DNA of 64,000 nt, from assembly GCA_016870515.1 (NCBI GenBank), contig VGBL01000007.1:59619-123618 (forward strand), written 5' to 3'. This stretch comes from Actinomycetota bacterium. Lineage in GTDB: Bacteria; Actinomycetota; Actinomycetes; S36-B12. How positions within the stretch are numbered: position 1 is the stretch's first letter; each line of letters starts with the position of its first letter. Under the pieces are notes generated by a model. The model did not search any database and had not been told where the DNA came from. It saw nothing but the letters and a program-made list of their open reading frames with translations. Shown one piece after another: positions 52,541 through 61,331 of this stretch. Position numbers and translations under genes: made by a program.

Positions 52541-54055
52541 TCAGCGTAGGGCGCGGGAGCGGTAGAGCGGATCGTGGCCGAGCACTCTTTCAGCAGCGAG
52601 TCGGCCGGACACCAGCACCATCGGCACGCCGACGCCGGGCTGGGTGCCCGAGCCGGCGAAGACGACGTTGTCGCCCCAGATATTTGACGGCCGGAAGGGC
52701 CCGGTCTGCAGGAAGGAGTGGGCGGCGGCGAACGGCGCCCCGCGCTCCATGCCGCGGCGCTCCCAGTCGAGCGGGGTCGTCGTCGACTCGACCTCAATGG
52801 CGTCGCCGAAGCCGCGGTAGCCGCGCTCCTCGAGCACGCGCACGACCTCGTCGCGGTAGCGCGGGCCTTCCGTGCGCCAGTCGATGGGGGCGTCGAGGTT
52901 GGGCGTGGGGAACAGCACGTAGTAGATGTGCTTGCCGTCAGGAGCGAGACCGGGATCGGAGTGCGACGGGTTGGTAACGAGCAGGCTGGGGTCGCTCATC
53001 AGTCGCTTCTCGTCGATGAGTTCGCGGAAGACGCCCTTCCAGGAGCGACCGAAGTGGATGTTGTGGTGGGCGATCTGGGAGTACGAAGCCGACGATCCGG
53101 CCAGTAGCAGGAAGCAGGACGGCGAGTAGTCGAGTCGGCGTACCGACCACGGCGAGCGCCCCAGGAGGTCGCGGTAGGCCACCGGAAGGTCGGGGTTGAG
53201 CACGACGACATCGGCCTCCATGCGCTCGCCGCCCGCCGTGTGGACGGCGACGGCGCGCTGCCCGCGCGTCTCCACACGCGTGACCTCGGTGTCGTAGCGG
53301 AAGTCGACGCCGTGCTTCTCGGCCGCCGCGGCCATGGCCTCGGGCACCGCGTGCATGCCGCCCTTCGGGAAGTAGACCCCGGCGACGGAGTCCATGTAGG
53401 CGATGACGGCGTAGATGGCGAGGGCGTCGTAGGGGGAGAGCCCGGCGTACATCGCCTGGAACGAGAACACTCGCTCGGTGCGCGGGTCGCGCAGGAATTG
53501 GCGCACCTTGGGGGCGAGCTTGCGGAAGCCGCCGATCGCGACGAGGCGAGCGAGATTGGGCGTGAGTAGGTCGAAGGGGGAGTCGATGTTGCGGTCGATG
53601 AAGTCGGTCATCTCGTAGCGGTAGAGCTCGGAGACGAAATCGACGTAGCGGCGATAGCCCGCGGCCTCCTGCGGCCCGATGACCGTGCGGATCTCCTCGG
53701 CCATCTCGTCAACATTGGCGTGCACGTCGAGCCGGGAGCCGTCGGGGTAGAACGAGCGATAGAGGGGAGCGACGGGGGAGAGCTCGAGCCAATCGGCCAT
53801 GTCCTCGCCCACGCTGTCGAACGCGTCGGCGATGAGGTCAGGCATCGTCAGCACCGTGGGGCCGGTGTCGATGCGGTAGGTGCCGGAGGCACCCTCGAGC
53901 TCGAGCTGGCCGGCGCGACCGCCCGGCACGCTCTCGCGCTCGAGCACCGTCACCTGGCGGCCAGCTCCGGCCAGTCGCAGGGCGGCGGAGAGTCCGGCCA
54001 GGCCGGCGCCGACCACGACCACGCGGTCGGTGGGTCCGGTCACGGTGCGGGCCAT
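52541..54055 (-). CDS. crtI: Phytoene desaturase
   Basis: A 504-residue FAD enzyme converting phytoene to lycopene. N-terminal GAGLAGLSAALRLAGAG dinucleotide motif, GRAGQLE, DTGPTVLTMPD and the C-terminal GSGTQPGVGVPMVLVSG. ATG 54055 overlaps the crtE stop as TGATG; GTG 54058 is also possible. Confidence 0.94.
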   Translation of the reverse strand: MARTVTGPTDRVVVVGAGLAGLSAALRLAGAGRQVTVLERESVPGGRAGQLELEGASGTYRIDTGPTVLTMPDLIADAFDSVGEDMADWLELSPVAPLYRSFYPDGSRLDVHANVDEMAEEIRTVIGPQEAAGYRRYVDFVSELYRYEMTDFIDRNIDSPFDLLTPNLARLVAIGGFRKLAPKVRQFLRDPRTERVFSFQAMYAGLSPYDALAIYAVIAYMDSVAGVYFPKGGMHAVPEAMAAAAEKHGVDFRYDTEVTRVETRGQRAVAVHTAGGERMEADVVVLNPDLPVAYRDLLGRSPWSVRRLDYSPSCFLLLAGSSASYSQIAHHNIHFGRSWKGVFRELIDEKRLMSDPSLLVTNPSHSDPGLAPDGKHIYYVLFPTPNLDAPIDWRTEGPRYRDEVVRVLEERGYRGFGDAIEVESTTTPLDWERRGMERGAPFAAAHSFLQTGPFRPSNIWGDNVVFAGSGTQPGVGVPMVLVSGRLAAERVLGHDPLYRSRALR

Positions 54056-55119
54056 CACAGGCTCCTTCTTGTCGCGGCGTAGGCGAGGCCGGTGAGCACC
54101 TCGGATGCCGGCGCTGCCAGCTCGACGGTGTCGAGTGCGGCCAGCGCCTGGTCGGTCAGTGAGGTGATCAGGCCCTCGGCGTGGTCGAGCGCGCCGGTGT
54201 CGGCAATCACCTCGCGAAGCGTGGCGACGCCCGTCGCACCAAGGCCCGGGTCGCCGAGGTGGCGGCGAATCTCAGCGGCCTGCGCGGGGGTTGCGCGCTC
54301 CATGGCCGTGGCGATCAGCACGGTGCGCTTGCCCTCCCGCAGGTCGTCGCCCGCGGGCTTGCCGGTCTCGGCGGGGTCGCCGAAGACACCGAGCACGTCG
54401 TCGCGGAGCTGGAAGGCCTCCCCGAGCGGCAGGCCGTAGCCGGTGTAGGCGGCCACGACGTCGGGGCTGGCGCCGGCCAGGCCCGCACCAAGGTGCAGTG
54501 GACGCTCGATCGTGTACTTCGCCGACTTGTAGCGCACGACCAGGAGTGCGCGCTCGACCGAGCCGCCGCCGCGCGCCTGCTCGAGCAGGTCGAGGTATTG
54601 GCCCGCCATCAGCTCGGTGCGCATCTCGTCGTAGACGGCCTTGGCCCGCGTGATGGCCGCGGCGTCCATGCCACTGGTCAGCAGCAGCTCGTCGGCCCAC
54701 GACAGGCACAGGTCGCCGAGGAGGATCGCGGCGCCGACGCCGAAGGCCTCTGGCGAGCCGCGCCACTCGGACCCGCGATGAAGCATTGCGAAGCGGTGGT
54801 GCGCCGAGGGCATGCCGCGGCGCGTGTCGGATCCGTCCATCACGTCGTCGTGGATCAGCGCGCATGCCTGGAGGAATTCCAGCGACGCCACGGCGCGCAG
54901 GGCCTGCTCGGTGTCGGGGCCGCCCGCGCCGCGGTAGCCCCACCAGCAGAAGGCCGGCCGCAGTCGCTTGCCGCCGCCGAGGAGGTCGCTGACAGCCTCG
55001 ACGAGGGGGGAGAGGTCGTCGCTGACACCATCGAGGATCGCCTGCTGCCCGGAGATGAAGTCGTCGACGACCTTCTGCACTCGTGGGCGCAGGTCTTCGG
55101 CGTCGAGCGGGGAGGGCAT
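54055..55119 (-). CDS. crtE: Geranylgeranyl diphosphate synthase
   Basis: A 354-residue trans-prenyltransferase with both Asp-rich motifs, first DDVMDGSDTRRG and second LRDDVLGVFGD, plus GGKRLRP. It makes the GGPP used by CrtB. ATG 55119 follows TAGGCT by 6 nt, so a new transcript starts here just after the crtD-like gene. Confidence 0.95.
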   Translation of the reverse strand: MPSPLDAEDLRPRVQKVVDDFISGQQAILDGVSDDLSPLVEAVSDLLGGGKRLRPAFCWWGYRGAGGPDTEQALRAVASLEFLQACALIHDDVMDGSDTRRGMPSAHHRFAMLHRGSEWRGSPEAFGVGAAILLGDLCLSWADELLLTSGMDAAAITRAKAVYDEMRTELMAGQYLDLLEQARGGGSVERALLVVRYKSAKYTIERPLHLGAGLAGASPDVVAAYTGYGLPLGEAFQLRDDVLGVFGDPAETGKPAGDDLREGKRTVLIATAMERATPAQAAEIRRHLGDPGLGATGVATLREVIADTGALDHAEGLITSLTDQALAALDTVELAAPASEVLTGLAYAATRRSL

Positions 55120-55125
55120 GGGAAG

Positions 55126-55131
55126 AGCCTA
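55126..55131 (-). promoter_or_regulatory. -10 box TAGGCT, leaderless start of crtE
   Basis: TAGGCT is 6 nt before ATG 55119, in the 15-nt gap after the crtD-like gene. Confidence 0.5.
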
Positions 55132-55134
55132 GGC

Positions 55135-56601
55135 CTAGGAGCGACCGACCGCCTCCGCGACGATCTCCGCGCTGATACCCACGAGTGGAAGCCCGCCGCC
55201 CGGGTGGGCCGAGCCTCCGACGAGGTAGAGGCCGGGGATCGGCGAGACGTTGGCCGGCCGCAGGAAGGCGGCGCGCGTGCCGTTGCTGCTCGTGCCGTAG
55301 ATGGAACCGCCGGGCGCCCGCGCGGACCGCTCGAGATCGGCCGGCGTGCGGATCTCGTGCCATAGCACGCGGTCGCGTACGTCGAAGCCGCGCCGTGCCA
55401 TGACCTCGAGGATGTGATCGGCGTAGGACTCGCGCAGGGAGTCCCAGTCGACCGGTCCGTTGCGCGGTGCATTGACCAGCACGAACCACGACTCGTGGTC
55501 GGCGTCCGGACGCATCCGCGGGTCGTCGGGAGCGCAGACGTAGATCGTGGGGTCAGCGACGGGCCGGCCGCCGAAGACGGCATCGAACTCCGCGTCGTAG
55601 TCCTGCGGGAACCACACGTTGTGATGCTGCAGCCCCTCGGTGCGTCCACGCACGGCCAGGAGCAGGACGAAGCCGGCAAGGGAGGGGGTCGCGCGGCTGG
55701 CTCGGCGCAGCGGCTTGCGGCCGCGGGCGTCGTCGACCATGTGCGCGTAGAGGTGCGTGGCGTCGCAGTTGGCAACCACGATGTCGGCGTCGATGAACTC
55801 TCCGTCGGCCAACTGCACGCCGGTCACGCCGGAGTCGTTGGTCAGGACGCGGCTGACGTCGACTGACATGCGGATGGTCACCCCGCGCTCGGCGCATCGC
55901 GCGGCGAGCGCATCGGCGAGCGTGGCCACGCCGCCGCCGAGGTGCCACGCGCCGAACGTCTGCTCGACGTAGGGGACGGTCATCAGCGCGGCTGGCGCCT
56001 TGCGCGGATCCGACCCTTGATAGGTGGCGTAGCGGTCGAGCAGCGCCACCTGGCGCTGATCCTTCAGGTGCTTACGGCCCAGCGAGCGCAGCGACGTGAA
56101 GGGCGCGACGGCGCGCACCTCGCGTGGGTCGGTGGCCAGCCGCATGAGCGTGCCGGCGCCCTCGAGCGGCGACTGCAGGAAGGGACCGCGCGTGATGCGC
56201 CACACCTCGCCGGCGCGGGCCATGAGCGCCCGCCAGTCGTCGGCCGCCGTACCCCCGAGCTGATCGCCCATGGCGCGCGCGATCCGACCCGGGTCGACAC
56301 CGGGGACCTCGAGCGTCGAGCCGTCGCCGAAGCGATAGCCAAACGCGGTGTCCAGTAGCTGGAGGTCGACGGCGTCCTCGAGTGCGCTGCCGGTCTTCAA
56401 GAAGAGGTCGCGGTAGACCGCTGGCAGGGTGAACAGGCTGGGACCGGTGTCGAAGACGAATCCGTCGCGCTCGTAGCGCGCGAGCTTGCCACCGTACGTC
56501 GTGCCCTGCTCGAGCACCGTGACGTCGTGACCCTGCACACGCAGGCGCGCCGCTGCCGCCATGCCGCCCATGCCGGCGCCGACCACAGCGATGCGTGCCA
56601 C
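55135..56601 (-). CDS. CrtI/CrtD-type carotenoid desaturase
   Basis: A 488-residue FAD oxidoreductase related to CrtI: AVVGAGMGGMAAAARL, YGGKLARYERDGFVFDTGPSLF in outline and the C-terminal GGSAHPGGGLPLVG. A second desaturase next to cruF/cruG-like genes is most simply a CrtD-type 3',4'-desaturase acting on the open end of a monocyclic carotenoid, but an oxygenase or ketolase of the same family is possible. GTG 56601 with a -10 box 7 nt upstream fixes the start. Confidence 0.88.
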   Translation of the reverse strand: MARIAVVGAGMGGMAAAARLRVQGHDVTVLEQGTTYGGKLARYERDGFVFDTGPSLFTLPAVYRDLFLKTGSALEDAVDLQLLDTAFGYRFGDGSTLEVPGVDPGRIARAMGDQLGGTAADDWRALMARAGEVWRITRGPFLQSPLEGAGTLMRLATDPREVRAVAPFTSLRSLGRKHLKDQRQVALLDRYATYQGSDPRKAPAALMTVPYVEQTFGAWHLGGGVATLADALAARCAERGVTIRMSVDVSRVLTNDSGVTGVQLADGEFIDADIVVANCDATHLYAHMVDDARGRKPLRRASRATPSLAGFVLLLAVRGRTEGLQHHNVWFPQDYDAEFDAVFGGRPVADPTIYVCAPDDPRMRPDADHESWFVLVNAPRNGPVDWDSLRESYADHILEVMARRGFDVRDRVLWHEIRTPADLERSARAPGGSIYGTSSNGTRAAFLRPANVSPIPGLYLVGGSAHPGGGLPLVGISAEIVAEAVGRS

Positions 56602-56608
56602 GCCGGCA

Positions 56609-56614
56609 AGGCTA
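56609..56614 (-). promoter_or_regulatory. -10 box TAGCCT overlapping a stop codon, leaderless start
   Basis: TAGCCT is 7 nt before GTG 56601 and starts with the TAG stop of the small upstream ORF. Confidence 0.45.
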
Positions 56615-56791
56615 ATGGGTGGTCGCAGGCGGAAGGCGAGCTCGGCAGCGACCACGCCCACGGGCGCGAAGAGCCAGCCCCACCGGACCCCTGCCGAGAC
56701 GACCGGGGTCGGCGTAGAGCGGCCACACGAGGTCGGCGAGCCCTTGCAGCCGCCAGGCGGCCAGTAGTGAGACGAAGATCGACACGAGCAT
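56612..56791 (-). CDS. Possible small membrane protein in the carotenoid cluster
   Basis: 59 codons from ATG: a hydrophobic, protein-like first half (MLVSIFVSLLAAWRLQGLAD, then VWPLYADP), after which the frame turns into Arg-rich junk. A neighbouring frame continues with membrane-like text (VRWGWLFAPVGVVAAELAFR). This suggests a frameshift in a small membrane-protein gene, or a sequence error. Confidence 0.3.
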   Translation of the reverse strand: MLVSIFVSLLAAWRLQGLADLVWPLYADPGRLGRGPVGLALRARGRGRCRARLPPATTH

Positions 56792-56794
56792 GAG

Positions 56795-56902
56795 TTACGC
56801 GCGGGTGATCACGCGCCAGGCGGGCGCGATGCGCTCGCTGCGCGAGAAGGACCAGCCGGCAAGCGCCCCGATGGCGTAGCCGAGGACGACAGTGATCGTC
56901 AC
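56795..56902 (-). CDS. Possible small membrane protein after the cruG-like gene
   Basis: 35 codons from a GTG that overlaps the glycosyltransferase stop as GTGA. The product MTITVVLGYAIGALAGWSFS... has one hydrophobic helix and a basic tail. The tight overlap favours a real gene; function unknown. Too short for the track by itself. Confidence 0.4.
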   Translation of the reverse strand: MTITVVLGYAIGALAGWSFSRSERIAPAWRVITRA

Positions 56903-58035
56903 GGGATCGCGCGGCCTCGCCAGGTCAAGGTGCCCGCGCGATGTCGGCGTATCGATTCGACGATCAGCCCAGCGAATACCGCCATCGACAGCGGCTGCGC
57001 GAAGACATCGGGCCAGACGTGCTCGCCCGTGCGGCGGGCGACGACGTAGCGGCCGAGCACGCCGGCGCCGTAGCCGGTGAGCCCCCACATGCGTGTGCGA
57101 CGGCCGGGGCCGACGAGGGCGAAGATTGGCGGTGCGACGTAGGCGCCGACCATGACACCGGCAAGACCGTAGGCCGCGATGGCGGGCTGGAAGACCGACC
57201 ACACCGACTTGGTGTAGCCGGCGTAGATGTCGTCAGCGCTCTCGTACATCCGGCAGCTCGCGACCGCGCTGCCGTCAGCGGGCGCGCCTTTGAAGCCGTG
57301 ACGCTTCAGCGCTCGCAGCACGCCGACGTCCTCGATGATCATGTCGGCGACAGCGGTGTGGCCACCGCTGATGCGGTATGCGCGCGCATCGACGACGAGG
57401 AACTGCCCGATGGCGGCCGCCATGGAGGGATAGTGGCTGCGCTCGGTGATGCGAATGGGCAGCGCGGTCACCCACGACCACACGATGAGGGGCTGCGTGA
57501 TGCGCTCCGCGGGCGTGACGGCCACCTGGCGGGGGTAGGGGGAGAGCAGGTCGAGCCCGGCCTCGCGCATGTGGTGGATCGTCGAGGCGATCGCACGGGG
57601 GGTGAGGTCGACGTCGGCGTCGACGAAGACCAGCACATCGCCGGTGGCCTCCTGCGAGAGGCGGTGGCAGGCCCATGACTTGCCGAGCCAGCCGGGCGGG
57701 GGCGGGTCGTCGGGTCCGTCGATCACCTTGACGCGCGGATCGGTGCCGACGACCTGGCGCACGACGTCGCCGGTGCCGTCGGTGGATCCGTCGTCGAGTA
57801 CGAGGATCTCCAGGTTGGGCAGTCCCTCCTGCGCCAGGAGTGCCCGCAGCGTCGGGGTGATCCGATTGGCCTCGTCGCGCGCGGGCAGCAGCACCGACAC
57901 GCGCTCATCGATCGTCACCGCCTCGTCACGCGGCCGGCGGATCATGCGCATGTTGATCGCGGTGTGCGCGGTGAGGACACTGGCGGTGAGCGCGCCCGTG
58001 CCGGCCACCGCCTGGCTAATGCGTCGTAGGTTCAT
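56899..58035 (-). CDS. GT2-family glycosyltransferase, CruG-like
   Basis: A 378-residue family-2 glycosyltransferase with an N-terminal membrane helix, VSVLLPARDEANRI, DDGSTDGT, FVDADVDL and ED in IIEDVGVLRAL, plus C-terminal membrane helices. Directly downstream of the cruF-like gene with a 4-nt overlap, it fits CruG, which glycosylates the hydroxyl that CruF installs. ATG 58035 is chosen over the track start at 58101. Confidence 0.82.
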   Translation of the reverse strand: MNLRRISQAVAGTGALTASVLTAHTAINMRMIRRPRDEAVTIDERVSVLLPARDEANRITPTLRALLAQEGLPNLEILVLDDGSTDGTGDVVRQVVGTDPRVKVIDGPDDPPPPGWLGKSWACHRLSQEATGDVLVFVDADVDLTPRAIASTIHHMREAGLDLLSPYPRQVAVTPAERITQPLIVWSWVTALPIRITERSHYPSMAAAIGQFLVVDARAYRISGGHTAVADMIIEDVGVLRALKRHGFKGAPADGSAVASCRMYESADDIYAGYTKSVWSVFQPAIAAYGLAGVMVGAYVAPPIFALVGPGRRTRMWGLTGYGAGVLGRYVVARRTGEHVWPDVFAQPLSMAVFAGLIVESIRRHRAGTLTWRGRAIP

Positions 58036-58826
58036 GGGCGACGCGTCCAGGTGATCCACGCCCACGGGATGACGACGATGCCCATGATGACGCCGCCCCA
58101 CACGGCCACCCAGGGGCGCCCGAAGAAGACGGCATTGGCGAGCACGTTAGAACAGTAGACCCACAGCAGCATGAGCGTGGGCACGCCATCGCCGGAGCGA
58201 GATCGCTGGGGTAGGCGTTGCAGGAGAGCCATGATGATGACAGCGGTGACGACCCACCCCATGTAGTTGGTGAGGGGAATCCCGGGGACCCCGGGGAGCC
58301 CCGGGTCCGGCGTCTGCCAGGTCCAATGGCCCTCCGACACCATCTGCGGATCGAGGAAGAGATCCCACGACGCCAGCAGCCAGGCACCGAAGACGACAAC
58401 ACCGGCCGTCGTGCGCGACAGCCGTCGCGCGGCGAGCAGGCACGGGTAGGCCATCATCGCCCACGCCAGCATCACGACCACCGGCACGCCGAGCAGCATC
58501 GGCCCGAGGGTGTCGGCGTATTCGTAGCGGCCAAACGGGATGCCCGTGCGTACGCCGATGGCCTCCATGCCCCAGCCGATGCCTGCGGCGATGACGGTGT
58601 AGCCCAGTGCCCACCACGCGCCGCGGCTCTGCCACGCGTGCGTGAACGAGGCGAGGAAGAAGCTGACGACGGTCGTGATCGTCAGCGCATCGCGCGCATC
58701 GGGCACCAGGAGCCAGATGATCTGGCCGCCGATAGTGATGCCGGCAAAGAGCCATGGCAACCATGCCCACGTGACGGGTGCGCGTCGACCGTCGGAGTGG
58801 GGGCCCTGGTAGATGCGGACGCTCAC
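58032..58826 (-). CDS. CruF-like carotenoid 1,2-hydratase (carotenoid biosynthesis membrane protein)
   Basis: A 264-residue membrane protein with about seven helices and motifs typical of the CruF family: GIPFGRYEYADTLGP, WDLFLDPQMVSEGHWTW and GIPLTNYMGW. CruF proteins add water across the 1',2' double bond of open-ended carotenoids. GTG 58826 overlaps the hydrolase stop; the 445-residue track ORF is a false extension. Confidence 0.86.
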   Translation of the reverse strand: MSVRIYQGPHSDGRRAPVTWAWLPWLFAGITIGGQIIWLLVPDARDALTITTVVSFFLASFTHAWQSRGAWWALGYTVIAAGIGWGMEAIGVRTGIPFGRYEYADTLGPMLLGVPVVVMLAWAMMAYPCLLAARRLSRTTAGVVVFGAWLLASWDLFLDPQMVSEGHWTWQTPDPGLPGVPGIPLTNYMGWVVTAVIIMALLQRLPQRSRSGDGVPTLMLLWVYCSNVLANAVFFGRPWVAVWGGVIMGIVVIPWAWITWTRRP

Positions 58827-59620
58827 GCCGCGGAACTCCGGGCGGCTGCGTCGCGGATGAGTTCGGTGGTCACGCGCGGCACGTCCCACATCGGTGCGTG
58901 CCCGCAGTTCCACAGGACCTCCCAGCGCACGTGCGCCGGGGCCAGGTCGCGCTTCTGGAACCGCGGGTAGGACAGCAGGCGGTCGTTGTCGCCGAAGGCC
59001 ACGGTGACCGGCACGTCGGGGGAGATGAGCTCGGCCCGGTCGAACCTGCGGTGAAGGGCGCCGTCGTGGGCCTGCTCGAAGCCACTGGCGTCGGCCTGCG
59101 CGTAGGCCGCCTCGACCGCCACGCGATAGGGCACCTGGGCGGTGCGCTCGACCCCGGTGCGCATCAGGGTGCGGCGCAGCAAAGTGATGCGCATCAGTGT
59201 CGGGATGACGCGTCGCGTGCTGACGGCCGCTCGGCGATTGAACTGGATCGCCGACATCGGCTCGGTTATGGGCTCCCACAGGCCGGCGGGGCACAGGGCG
59301 ACGACGGACGATGCGCGGCCGTCGGCGGCGGCCTCGAGCACGGTCCATCCGCCGAGGGAGTTGCCGCACATGTGGGCGCGGTCGATGCCCTGCTCGTCGA
59401 GGAAGCGTCCGACGGCGAGTGCCATCTCGGTGGCGGGTGTCTGCGACTGGCCGGGGATGGGCGCGGATCCGCCGTGGCCGGGCAGGTCGATCGCGTAGAC
59501 GGTGAAGTCGTGGGCGAGTTCGTCGACTACGAGGTCCCAGCAGCGTCGCGAGGAGGCAAGGCCGTGCACGAGCACGAGTGGCTCGCCGCTGCCGGTGACG
59601 TCGTACGCGAGCTCGCTCAC
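58823..59620 (-). CDS. Alpha/beta hydrolase
   Basis: A 265-residue hydrolase with LVLVHGLASSRRCWD, nucleophile elbow GNSLGGWT, acid FGDNDRLL and catalytic His in NCGHAPMWD. Start GTG 59620 has GGAGGAG upstream. It is the first gene of the unit leading into cruF and cruG; substrate unknown, perhaps unrelated to carotenoids. Confidence 0.9.
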   Translation of the reverse strand: MSELAYDVTGSGEPLVLVHGLASSRRCWDLVVDELAHDFTVYAIDLPGHGGSAPIPGQSQTPATEMALAVGRFLDEQGIDRAHMCGNSLGGWTVLEAAADGRASSVVALCPAGLWEPITEPMSAIQFNRRAAVSTRRVIPTLMRITLLRRTLMRTGVERTAQVPYRVAVEAAYAQADASGFEQAHDGALHRRFDRAELISPDVPVTVAFGDNDRLLSYPRFQKRDLAPAHVRWEVLWNCGHAPMWDVPRVTTELIRDAAARSSAA

Positions 59621-59675
59621 GTCTCCTCCTCCGCTCGGCAACACCCTAGGGCGTGGGCCGTGGGAGGCTGGCGCG

Positions 59676-60620
59676 GTGTCCGGTGGTCACGCTCACTTCG
59701 TCACGCGCTGGGCGTGGCTGTCGGTGGGTGCGGCCGTGGTCACGATTGGTATGAAGACGGTGGCCTACCTGCTCACCGGATCGGTTGGCTTGCTCTCCGA
59801 CGCCCTCGAGTCCATGGTGAATCTGGTCGCCGCGGTGCTCGCACTCATCGCCATCTCGGCGGCGGCCAAGCCGGCTGACGCCAAGCACCACTTCGGCCAC
59901 GGCAAGGCGGAGTACCTGTCGGCCGGTGCCGAGGGCGTGATGATCATCGTGGCCGCCGGCCTCATCATCTACGCCGCTGTCGACCGCCTGGTCAATCCCG
60001 CGCCGCTCGAGGATCTCGGCATCGGCCTGGCCATCACGTTCGCCGCTACCGCGGTCAACGGGGCGGTCGGCTTAGTGCTCATCCGCCAGGGGCGACAGCA
60101 TCGGTCGATGGCCCTGGCGGCCGACGGCAAGCACCTCATGACCGACGTCTACACCTCCCTGGGCGTCATCGTGGGCGTTGCGCTGGTGTGGCTCACCGGG
60201 TGGCTGCCCCTCGACTCGATCGTGGCCATCGCAGTCGGCATCAACATCTTGTGGACCGGCTACTTCCTCGTGCGCAACGCCGGTCGGGGACTGCTCGATC
60301 ACGCCCTGCCCGCCGATGACACCGACCGCGTCGTCGCGGTGCTGCAGTCCTTCGTCGACCGCTATCTGCCCGGCGACCTGGAGTTCCACGGTCTGCAGAC
60401 CCGGGAGTCCGGCCGCGACCGGTTCGTCTCCGTGCACGTCCTGGTGCCGGGAGCCTGGACAGTCATGCGGGCCCACGATCTCGTCGAAGAGGTTGAAGAG
60501 GCGATACGCCAGGCCCTCCCTCACGCGCAGGTCCACACGCACCTCGAGCCCAGCGAGGACCCCCGGTCGCATGACGACTTTGACCACGGGCCGCGCGTGG
60601 TTCGTGACCAGGGAGCCTGA
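59676..60620 (+). CDS. Cation diffusion facilitator family transporter
   Basis: A 314-residue CDF exporter with six membrane helices: SDALESMVNL in helix 2, HHFGHGKAEY loop, ADGKHLMTDVYTS in helix 5, and a cytosolic C-terminal domain with His-rich end. It exports a divalent metal such as Zn, Fe or Mn in exchange for protons. GTG 59676 is preferred with GGGAGG upstream; the track start is far too early. Confidence 0.9.
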   Translation: MSGGHAHFVTRWAWLSVGAAVVTIGMKTVAYLLTGSVGLLSDALESMVNLVAAVLALIAISAAAKPADAKHHFGHGKAEYLSAGAEGVMIIVAAGLIIYAAVDRLVNPAPLEDLGIGLAITFAATAVNGAVGLVLIRQGRQHRSMALAADGKHLMTDVYTSLGVIVGVALVWLTGWLPLDSIVAIAVGINILWTGYFLVRNAGRGLLDHALPADDTDRVVAVLQSFVDRYLPGDLEFHGLQTRESGRDRFVSVHVLVPGAWTVMRAHDLVEEVEEAIRQALPHAQVHTHLEPSEDPRSHDDFDHGPRVVRDQGA

Positions 60621-60704
60621 CACCGCCGTTTGTGGGAGGTGTACGTCGTGCGTCTATCCTGGGCGGGCGGCGATGGCTGCGTACGGCCGCGGTGAGGAGT
60701 GAGC

Positions 60705-61331
60705 ATGTCTATCCGGCTGGGCGACACCGCCCCCAACTTCAGTGCCGAGACCACTGAGGGCGTCGTCGACTTCCACGACTGGAAGAAGGGCTCCTGGGTC
60801 GTCTTCTTCAGCCACCCGGCCGACTTCACCCCCGTCTGCACCACCGAACTCGGTCGCACCTCGGCCCTGCAGTCGGAGTTCGACAAACGCGGCGTGAAGA
60901 CCATCGCCATCTCCGTCGATCCCCTCGAGTCGCATCGCGGCTAGGCGGGCGACATCGGCGACGTGAGCGGCACCGACCTCAACTTCCCGATCATCGCCGA
61001 TCCCGACCGCAGCGTCTGTGAGCTCTACGACATGATCCACCCGGGCGAGGGCGACACCTCGACCGTGCGCTCGGTCTTCATCATCGACCCCAACGACAAG
61101 GTGCGGCTCACGCTCACCTACCCCAAGTCGGTGGGACGCAACTTCGACGAGATCCTGCGGGTCATCGACGCGCTGCAGCTCATCGATCGCGCGCCCGTGT
61201 CGACGCCGGTCGACTGGCGCCCCGGCGACCGCGTCATCGTCTCGCCGATGATGTCGACCGAAGACGCGAAGGCGAAGTTCGGCCAGGTGGAAGAGGTCAA
61301 GCCCTACCTGCGCTGGACCGCGCAGCCGTAG
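60705..61331 (+). pseudogene. 1-Cys peroxiredoxin (Prx6 type) interrupted by an in-frame amber codon
   Basis: One open frame of 208 sense codons is broken by a single TAG at 60942-60944. Before it: DTAPNFSAETTEG, HPADFTPVCTTELGR with the peroxidatic cysteine, and PLESHRG. After it, in the same frame: AGDIGDVSGTDLNFPIIAD, TVRSVFIIDPN and the usual Prx6 C-terminal domain to KPYLRW. Family members have Trp (TGG) close to this position, so TGG to TAG is the simplest change. Either a recent nonsense mutation, readthrough, or a sequence error. ATG 60705 has GAGGAG upstream. Confidence 0.85.

Noticed and set aside
54181-55365. 394-codon plus-strand ORF opposite crtE
   Set aside because: Shadow of crtE and the crtD-like gene, without recognisable motifs.
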